The notes beneath the pieces were generated by a model that did not search any database, was not told the origin of the DNA, and saw nothing but the letters and a program-made list of their open reading frames with translations. DNA of 64,000 nucleotides from Micromonospora sp. CCTCC AA 2012012 (GTDB lineage Bacteria > Actinomycetota > Actinomycetes > Mycobacteriales > Micromonosporaceae), in assembly GCF_040499845.1 (NCBI RefSeq), contig NZ_CP159342.1:1364001-1428000 (forward strand). The letters are read 5' to 3'. A program made the translations under genes and the position numbers. Positions 58,346 through 64,000 of this stretch are shown in pieces (position 1 is the stretch's first letter; every line of letters starts with the position of its first letter).

Positions 58346-59704
58346 ATGGAGCGGCGAATCTTCGGCCTCGAGACCGAGTACGGCGTCACCTGCACCTACC
58401 GCGGGCAGCGCCGGCTTTCCCCCGACGAGGTCGCGCGGTACCTGTTCCGGCGGGTGGTGTCGTGGGGCCGGTCGAGCAACGTGTTCCTGCGCAACGGTGC
58501 CCGCCTCTATCTGGATGTGGGTTCGCACCCCGAGTACGCGACCCCCGAGTGCGACTCGGTCACCGACCTGGTGGCCCACGACCGGGCCGGCGAGCGGATC
58601 CTGGAGGGTCTGCTGGTCGACGCGGAGAAGCGGCTGCACGACGAGGGCATCGCCGGTGAGATCTACCTGTTCAAGAACAACACCGACTCGGCCGGCAACT
58701 CGTACGGCTGCCACGAGAACTACCTGGTGTCCCGGCACGGCGAGTTCGGCCGGCTCGCGGACGTGCTGATCCCGTTCCTGGTGACCCGGCAGTTGATCTG
58801 CGGGGCGGGCAAGGTGCTGCAGACCCCGCGGGGCGCGGTCTACTGCCTGTCGCAGCGGGCCGAGCACATCTGGGAGGGGGTGTCGTCGGCGACCACCCGG
58901 AGCCGGCCGATCATCAACACCCGGGACGAGCCGCACGCGGACGCGGAGCGCTACCGCCGGCTGCACGTGATCGTCGGCGACTCGAACATGAACGAGGTCA
59001 CCACGCTGCTGAAGGTCGGCACGGCCGACATCGTGCTGCGGATGATCGAGGCCGGGGTGGTGCTGCGGGACCTGACGCTGGAGAACCCGATCCGGGCGAT
59101 CCGGGAGGTGTCGCACGACATCACCGGCCGGCGCAAGGTGCGGCTGACCTCAGGCAAGGAGGTCAGCGCGCTGGAGATCCAGCAGGAATACCTGGCCAAG
59201 GCGACCGAGTTCGTGGAGCGGCGGGGCGGCGACCAGACCGCGAAGCGGGTGGTGGAGCTCTGGGGTCGGGTGCTGCGGGCGGTGGAGACGGGCGACCTGG
59301 ACCCGGTGGCCCGGGAGATCGACTGGGTGACGAAGCTGCGGTTGATCGAGCGGTACCAGCGCAAGCACGACCTGCCCTTGTCGCATCCGCGGGTGGCGCA
59401 GATGGACCTGGCGTACCACGACCTGCGGCGCGGGCGCGGCCTGTACGGGCTGCTGGAACGGCGCGGTGAGGTGGACCGGGTGGCGACCGACCCGGAGATC
59501 TTCGAGGCGAAGGAGACGCCGCCGCAGACGACCCGGGCGCGGCTGCGCGGTGAGTTCATCCGGCACGCGCAGGAGAAGCGGCGGGACTTCACCGTCGACT
59601 GGGTGCACCTGAAGCTGAACGACCAGGCGCAGCGCACGGTGCTGTGCAAGGACCCGTTCCGGGCGTACGACGAGCGGGTGGAGCGGCTGATCGCGAGCAT
59701 GTGA
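58346..59704 (+). CDS. pafA: Pup-protein ligase PafA
   Basis: This 452-aa ligase uses ATP to join the deamidated Pup C-terminus to substrate lysines. It starts [16 protein letters not shown] (Glu and metal-binding strand) and contains [26 protein letters not shown] and [20 protein letters not shown]; it lacks Dop's insertion loop. Full family length. It is divergent from the RmlB-like gene and 60 bp upstream of a small membrane-protein gene. Confidence 0.97.
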   Translation: MERRIFGLETEYGVTCTYRGQRRLSPDEVARYLFRRVVSWGRSSNVFLRNGARLYLDVGSHPEYATPECDSVTDLVAHDRAGERILEGLLVDAEKRLHDEGIAGEIYLFKNNTDSAGNSYGCHENYLVSRHGEFGRLADVLIPFLVTRQLICGAGKVLQTPRGAVYCLSQRAEHIWEGVSSATTRSRPIINTRDEPHADAERYRRLHVIVGDSNMNEVTTLLKVGTADIVLRMIEAGVVLRDLTLENPIRAIREVSHDITGRRKVRLTSGKEVSALEIQQEYLAKATEFVERRGGDQTAKRVVELWGRVLRAVETGDLDPVAREIDWVTKLRLIERYQRKHDLPLSHPRVAQMDLAYHDLRRGRGLYGLLERRGEVDRVATDPEIFEAKETPPQTTRARLRGEFIRHAQEKRRDFTVDWVHLKLNDQAQRTVLCKDPFRAYDERVERLIASM

Positions 59705-59764
59705 CGCGGTGGCGGCCGGTGCTGTGGGCACCGGCCGCACCCGCACCGGTACGCTGGCGACGCG

Positions 59765-59977
59765 ATGAACACTTCCGAACCCTCCGACCGCGGTCGCGGC
59801 GCCGAGAAGCCGACCGGTGCCGAGAAGCTGAACTGGATGGACCGCCGCCGGGAGAAGATCCGCGTCGAGGTCGAGCGCAACCGCCGGGGCGAGTACACGG
59901 TGCCGACCTGGGTGCTGGCGGCGGCGCTGATCCTGATCGTGGGCGCCTGGCTGGCGCTCATCTTCCTCGTCGGCTGA
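59765..59977 (+). CDS. Small C-terminal-anchored membrane protein
   Basis: This 70-aa protein has a basic middle (WMDRRREKIRVEVERNRRGE) and a single C-terminal membrane segment (WVLAAALILIVGAWLALIFLV). It probably sits in the cytoplasm anchored by its tail. A TACGCT box 9 bases before the ATG fits the promoter pattern but with a longer gap. Function unknown; neighbouring pafA may be incidental. Confidence 0.75.
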   Translation: MNTSEPSDRGRGAEKPTGAEKLNWMDRRREKIRVEVERNRRGEYTVPTWVLAAALILIVGAWLALIFLVG

Positions 59978-60001
59978 GCGCTGCGGGCGCGGCACGCCCT
60001 T

Positions 60002-60087
60002 GGCCGGCACGCTCTTGGCCGGCACGCTCTCGGCCGGCACGCCCTCGGCCGGCACGCCCTCGGCCGGCACGCCCTCGGCCGGCACGG
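60002..60087 (+). repeat. 15-bp tandem repeat array (VNTR)
   Basis: Five copies of ggccggcacgcYcty (60002-60076) plus a partial copy to 60087, following a partial ggcacgccct at 59991. The last three copies (60032-60076) are identical. It lies between the small membrane-protein gene and the AhpD-like gene. Confidence 0.9.
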
Positions 60088-60205
60088 CGGGCGGATTGCG
60101 CACGATCGGAGTTGCCGCGCGGGCGACACCGCTGGAAAGGTCTCCGCATCGACTGGAATCGACGCCGCCGGTGGGCGGTGGTCGATACGAGCGGAGTGGA
60201 GAGTC

Positions 60206-60754
60206 ATGGCGCACATCGACCTCGGTCTCGACGAGAAGACGCATCCCGGGATCAACGGGCCGATGTTGTACCGGCCGGAGACCGCGAAGCCGCTCAACGA
60301 GCTGGCCGAGGTGCTGCTGCGGACCCCGCATCCCACGCTGACCCCCGGCGAGCGGGAACTCATCGCCGCCTACGTCTCCGGTCTCAACGAGTGCGCGTTC
60401 TGCTGTTCGTCGCACTCGGCGTTCGCCGCCGCCCAGCTGCCGACCGGCATGGAGCTGGTGGACCAGGTCCGCCGGGACGTGTCGACCGCGCCGGTGAGCG
60501 ACAAGCTGCGCGCCCTGCTGCGGATCGCGGCGGCGGTGCAGCGCAGCGGCCGGGAGGTCACCGCCGACCTGGTCGGCGCGGCCCGGGCCGAGGGGGCGAC
60601 CGACCTGGAGATCCACGACACGGTGCTGATCGCCGCCGCGTTCTGCATGTACAACCGGTACGTCGACGGGCTGGGCACGTGGGCGCCGCAGGACCCCGAG
60701 ATGTACGCGCGTTCGGCCGAGCAGATCGTCGCGCACGGCTACCACGCCAGCTGA
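60206..60754 (+). CDS. AhpD/carboxymuconolactone decarboxylase-like peroxidase-related protein
   Basis: This 182-aa helical protein has the redox motif NECAFCCSSHSAFAA, the C-x2-C-x3-H pattern of AhpD-like alkylhydroperoxidases, with a conserved Glu upstream (LTPGERELIAAYVSGLNEC). The extra Cys adjoining the motif (FCCSSH) is unusual. ATG at 60206 has GGAGAG upstream. It is probably involved in peroxide detoxification; a redox partner is not visible nearby. Confidence 0.88.
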   Translation: MAHIDLGLDEKTHPGINGPMLYRPETAKPLNELAEVLLRTPHPTLTPGERELIAAYVSGLNECAFCCSSHSAFAAAQLPTGMELVDQVRRDVSTAPVSDKLRALLRIAAAVQRSGREVTADLVGAARAEGATDLEIHDTVLIAAAFCMYNRYVDGLGTWAPQDPEMYARSAEQIVAHGYHAS

Positions 60755-60796
60755 GCGCTCCCGTCGGCGCAGCCGGGTCGAGCACCGACGCCGACC

Positions 60797-60868
60797 CCGC
60801 GACGTGGCGGTGTCCGCGGCCGGACCGACTCGATCAGGGACCTGGCTCCGGATCCCGCCACGTCGCGG
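60797..60868. terminator. Long-loop inverted repeat between convergent genes
   Basis: A perfect 14-bp stem (60797-60810 with 60855-60868) with a 44-nt loop lies between convergent genes. The long loop makes it less certain as a terminator. Confidence 0.5.
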
Positions 60869-60882
60869 AGATGAACCGAGGG

Positions 60883-61968
60883 TCAGTGGGTGAGGGTGGC
60901 GGCGTACCGGCCGGCGGCGGCGGCCGCCAGGAAGTAGGCGTGGTCGGCGTCGAGGCCGCGTCCCATCGTCGACAGGCCGACCGGGCTGGCCCGCAGCGCC
61001 GCGTCGAGGCCGTCGGTCGGCACGGTGACGATCCGGTGCCGGTGGGCGAGGGGGGCCAGCGCCGTGTCCACCTCGGCGGCGAGGGCCGGGTCGAGGCCGT
61101 CCGGCACGACCAGCTCCGCCGGGGCGAGGGCGACCCGGCCGTACGCGGTGAGGCTGTGGTGGGAGACGCCGCGGTGCCGGGGGCGGGGGTCGGCGGCGGA
61201 GATCCGCAGCGAGCCGACCGGTCGGCCGCCCAGCGTGGCGACGGCGTTGACCGCCTCGCCGACGGCGACCCCGGAGAAGCCCCAGCGGGTGCCGGTGCCG
61301 AGGTTGCCGGGCCCCTGGGCGACGATCGCGACGTCGGCGTGGAGCACGTGCCGGGCGGCGAGCAGCCCGCTGTGCAGGGTGCTGGCCTCCAGGTCGCCGC
61401 CGAAGGCCTGGCCGACGCTGACCGTGCCGGCGAGCCGACCGGCGAGCCCGGCGAGGGTGCGGGAGAACCAGGCCGGCAGCGCACCGCCGTCGGTGAGCAG
61501 GTACGCCACCCGGGCGTCGGGGGCGTCGGCGTGGAGGCCGGCGAGGACGGCCGGCAGGGCGGAGTGCAGGTCGGCGGTGACCACCGGCATGCCGTCGAGG
61601 CTCTCGGCGGCGGCCAGCAGCTCGTGGTGCGGGGAGGCCTCCTCGTCGACGCCGAGCAGGATGGGTTGCAGCGGGGTGTAGCGGGCCTTCACCAGGTGGC
61701 CGGCGTCGCGGGTGTCGAGCGCCTGCGGCGGGTCCGGGGGCAGCCGGTCGGGGAGCGCGACGACCAGGGCGTAACCGCCGGTGCCGAGGCCCATCAGCAG
61801 GGCGCCGGCGTTGAGCAGCACCCGGTCGCCGGGCTCCGGGTCACCGACCAGGGCGGGATAGGCCAGGGCGCGTAGCCGGGTGCCGTCGGGCAGGTCGACG
61901 TCGAGTTCCGTCGCGCCGGCCCACCGTCGCCGTACCGCCGTGACCGTGCCGGATCGCCATCGCACCAT
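60883..61968 (-). CDS. DUF3866 family protein
   Basis: This 361-aa protein shows the DUF3866 layout: a beta-rich start (WRSGTVTAVRRRWAGATELD), GDRVLLNAGALLMGLGTGGYALV, then LVKARYTPLQPILLGVDEEASPHH and IVAQGPGNLGTGTRWGFSGV. No membrane segments are seen. Function is unknown. TAGCGT lies 7 bases before the ATG at 61968 (leaderless), which favours it over GTG at 61977. Confidence 0.85.
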   Translation of the reverse strand: MVRWRSGTVTAVRRRWAGATELDVDLPDGTRLRALAYPALVGDPEPGDRVLLNAGALLMGLGTGGYALVVALPDRLPPDPPQALDTRDAGHLVKARYTPLQPILLGVDEEASPHHELLAAAESLDGMPVVTADLHSALPAVLAGLHADAPDARVAYLLTDGGALPAWFSRTLAGLAGRLAGTVSVGQAFGGDLEASTLHSGLLAARHVLHADVAIVAQGPGNLGTGTRWGFSGVAVGEAVNAVATLGGRPVGSLRISAADPRPRHRGVSHHSLTAYGRVALAPAELVVPDGLDPALAAEVDTALAPLAHRHRIVTVPTDGLDAALRASPVGLSTMGRGLDADHAYFLAAAAAGRYAATLTH

Positions 61969-62011
61969 GCCGGGCACGCTATCGGCGTCCGTGCCGGCGG
62001 TGGTGCCCGGG

Positions 62012-63013
62012 TCAGGTCTGGCGGGCCTCCTGGTCCACCGGCCGGTCGTCCTCGTCCTGGGTGCGTCGGGCCCGGCCGCCGGTGCCGGGCATCGACCGGG
62101 TGGGGTCGAGGAAGACGTACCCGATCTCGGGGTAGCGCTCGGTGAGGCGGCGTTCGGCCTCGTCGGCGGCGGCCTCGATGTCGGCGCCGGTGGCGTCGTC
62201 CAGGAAGTCGACCTTGGCGGCGACGAGGATGTCGTCCGGGCCGAGCTGCATGGTCAGCAGGGTGTCGATCCGGTCGACGGTCGGCAGCCCGGCCAGGTCG
62301 TGCTCGATCTCCCGGTGCAGCCGCTCGGGGACGGCCCGGCCGACCAGCAGCGAGATGTTGCTCTTGGCCAGGACGACGGCGACCACCAGCAGCAGCAGGC
62401 CGATCAGGATGGAGGCGATGCCGTCGTAGAGCTCGTCGCCGGTGAGCTGGGACAGGCCGAGGCCGACGCCGGCGATGAGCAGGCCGGTCAGCGCGGCGCT
62501 GTCCTCGAGGAAGACGGCCTTGACGGCGGTGTCGGCGGTCAGCCGCAGGAACCGGCGCGGGGTGGTCCGCCAGCGGCGGGACTCGCCGCGGACCTGCTTG
62601 ACCGCCCGGGCCAGGGAGATCGACTCGATCGCGAAGGAGATGCCCAGCACGATGTACGACACCAGGTAGTTGCCGCTGTGTTCGTGCACGAGGATCGTGG
62701 TGACGCCGTGGGTGATGGCGAAGCCCGCCCCGGCCACGAAGGTGAACAGTGCGGCGAGGAACGCCCAGACGTAGCTCTCCTTGCCGTACCCGAAGGGGTG
62801 GCGGGTGTCGGCGGGCTTGGCGCCGCGGCGCAGCGCCAGGTAGAGCAGCACCTCGGTGGTGGTGTCGGCGACGGAGTGGGCGGCCTCGGAGAGCATCGCC
62901 GCGGAGCCGGAGATGAGCCCGGCGACCAGCTTGGCGACCGCGATGGCGAGGTTCGCCGCGCCGGCCACGACGACGGTGCCGACGCTCTCGGTCTTGACTT
63001 CCGCTTCCGACAT
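62012..63013 (-). CDS. Cation diffusion facilitator (CDF) family transporter
   Basis: This 333-aa efflux protein has six membrane segments and metal-site residues in SEAAHSVADTTTE and LTADTAVKAVFLED, the HPFGYGKE motif between helices, and a cytoplasmic C-terminal domain (about 215-310). CDF proteins export Zn, Mn, Co or Fe by proton antiport. ATG at 63013; the His-poor loop says little about the metal. Confidence 0.9.
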   Translation of the reverse strand: MSEAEVKTESVGTVVVAGAANLAIAVAKLVAGLISGSAAMLSEAAHSVADTTTEVLLYLALRRGAKPADTRHPFGYGKESYVWAFLAALFTFVAGAGFAITHGVTTILVHEHSGNYLVSYIVLGISFAIESISLARAVKQVRGESRRWRTTPRRFLRLTADTAVKAVFLEDSAALTGLLIAGVGLGLSQLTGDELYDGIASILIGLLLLVVAVVLAKSNISLLVGRAVPERLHREIEHDLAGLPTVDRIDTLLTMQLGPDDILVAAKVDFLDDATGADIEAAADEAERRLTERYPEIGYVFLDPTRSMPGTGGRARRTQDEDDRPVDQEARQT

Positions 63014-63162
63014 GCGCTCACCATATGGCCGTGACCGGCGGGCCGCGCGGCGAGCGGGGCCCGGCCGTGCCGGTGTGGCGCAGCTCGCCCCGGGTGCGGA
63101 CGTCAGGCGCGCCGCGCGGCGCGGGTGCACGCCCACGCGGCGCGGGCTGCTAGCGTTCACCC

Positions 63163-64000
63163 GTGTCGCGGACCCGCACCGAACGCCTGGTCAACCTGGT
63201 GATCTGCCTGCTGTCCACGCGACGGTTCCTGACCGCCGCGCAGATCGCCGCGACCGTGCCCGGTTACGAGCACGATCCGGACGACGCGAAGGACCACGAG
63301 GCCTTCCAGCGCAAGTTCGAACGCGACAAGGCCGAGCTGCGCGAGCTCGGGGTGCCGCTGGAGACCGGGACGGCGAGCGTCTTCGACGCCGAGCCGGGCT
63401 ACCGGATCGCCCACCGGGAGTACGCGTTGCCCGACATCCCCCTCGAACCGGACGAGGCCGCCGCCGTGGGCATCGCCGCCCGGCTCTGGCAGCACGCCGG
63501 CCTGGCCGCCGCCGCCTCGTCCGGGCTGGCGAAGCTGCGTGCCGCCGGGGTCGACGTGGACCCGCAGGCCACCCTGGGGCTGGAGCCGATGGTGACGGTC
63601 GACCCGGCGTTCGCCCCGCTGACTGCCGCCGCCCGGGACCGGCGTGAGGTCAACTTCGACTACCGCGTGCCGGACCGCGACGCGCCGACCCGCCGGCGGC
63701 TCCAGCCGTGGGGCGTGGTCTGCTGGCGCGGCCGGTGGTATGTGGTCGGCCACGACCTGGACCGGGCGGCGACCCGCTGCTTCCGGCTGTCCCGGGTGGT
63801 CGGCACGGTCCGGGTGACCGGCCGACCGGGCGCGTACGAGCCACCCGTCGGCGTCGACCTGATCAGCCATGTCGCCCGCTGGTCGGGGCCGGTGGAGCGG
63901 TCCGGGCGGGCCACCGTCCTGGTGGCTGCGGGGCGCGCGGCCGGGCTGCGCCGCTGGGCGGTGGAGACGACGTCGGGCCCGGAGGACGACCGGCTCGTCC
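63163..64000 (+). CDS. pafB: PafB, WYL-domain transcriptional regulator (3' partial)
   Basis: At least 279 residues are visible and the frame is open to the window end. It has an N-terminal HTH (TERLVNLVICLLSTRRFLTAAQ) and a WYL domain with LQPWGVVCWRGRWYVVGHD, then ATRCFRLSRV. PafB with PafC activates DNA-damage-response genes in mycobacteria; pafC would lie beyond the window. GTG at 63163 has TAGCGT 6 bases upstream (leaderless). Here three unrelated genes separate it from pafA, unlike the compact order in mycobacteria. Confidence 0.88.
   Translation, partial: MSRTRTERLVNLVICLLSTRRFLTAAQIAATVPGYEHDPDDAKDHEAFQRKFERDKAELRELGVPLETGTASVFDAEPGYRIAHREYALPDIPLEPDEAAAVGIAARLWQHAGLAAAASSGLAKLRAAGVDVDPQATLGLEPMVTVDPAFAPLTAAARDRREVNFDYRVPDRDAPTRRRLQPWGVVCWRGRWYVVGHDLDRAATRCFRLSRVVGTVRVTGRPGAYEPPVGVDLISHVARWSGPVERSGRATVLVAAGRAAGLRRWAVETTSGPEDDRLV

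Noticed and set aside
60002..60087. CRISPR array or minus-strand coding gene (RAGRGRAGR-type frame)
   Set aside because: 15-bp units without spacers; the frame is an artefact of the repeat composition.

Overview
The window is high-GC actinobacterial chromosome, most likely from the Micromonosporaceae (Micromonospora or a close relative). The reasons are very high GC in third codon positions, many GTG starts, complete mycothiol (mshC), F420-type oxidoreductase and Pup-proteasome genes, and Micromonospora-like protein sequences. No rRNA, tRNA or CRISPR array was found.

Layout. 1-0.8 kb: the end of a secreted GH10 xylanase with a CBM2 domain. 0.95-2.5 kb: a 101-aa peptide built from four 21-aa repeats, overlapping in organisation with a JmjC/cupin oxygenase. 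2.6-7.1 kb: a four-gene minus-strand operon (small helical protein, helical protein, FtsK/SpoIIIE-like ATPase with N-terminal coiled coil, membrane-anchored coiled-coil protein) that I cannot assign to a known system. 7.3-10.9 kb: NYN nuclease-like protein, ClpC-type unfoldase and DUF3140. 10.9-18.5 kb: regulators, hemerythrin, M20 peptidase, DUF5703, aldo/keto reductase, F420-type oxidoreductase and uppP. 18.6-20 kb: secreted lytic-transglycosylase-like protein with a long, structured upstream region. 20-23.6 kb: the conserved phosphomutase-like / DUF3090 / SCO1664 / mshC run. 23.6-26.6 kb: GntR, HxlR-azoreductase pair and a PAC2 protein. 26.75-30.27 kb: metH.

30.25-34.84 kb is an integrated island. 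The last bases of metH recur at 33346 and 34804, and two degenerate tyrosine integrases each lie directly beside one copy. This looks like a tandem array of two decayed integrative elements in the metH 3' end, carrying two membrane proteins (one with an Mrr-like nuclease domain) and a SUKH-domain protein. 34.9-39.8 kb is further accessory sequence: membrane proteins, a nucleotidyltransferase-like protein, a zinc-metallopeptidase lipoprotein and a HAD phosphatase. 39.8-45.4 kb: an FtsX/LolD-type ABC exporter next to a two-component system.

45.5-64 kb is the proteasome region: RecB-like nuclease, M50 protease, trmI, ferredoxin, mpa/arc, a membrane mannosyltransferase-like protein, dop, pup, an HNH endonuclease-VII-like gene, prcB, prcA, an rmlB-like gene, pafA, small membrane protein, AhpD-like protein, DUF3866, cation-efflux protein and the start of pafB. 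From uppP to pafB the backbone follows the order of the Mycobacterium tuberculosis Rv2136c-Rv2096c region, so the metH island and the HNH gene stand out as insertions.

How the genes work together. Dop deamidates the C-terminal Gln of Pup, PafA ligates Pup to substrate lysines, Mpa/ARC unfolds pupylated proteins and PrcBA degrades them; PAC2 proteins are related to proteasome assembly chaperones, and PafB belongs to a DNA-damage-responsive WYL regulator family. A recurrent regulatory feature is a TANNNT box 6-7 nt upstream of the start codon, without a Shine-Dalgarno sequence, at about 19 genes, which suggests leaderless transcripts.
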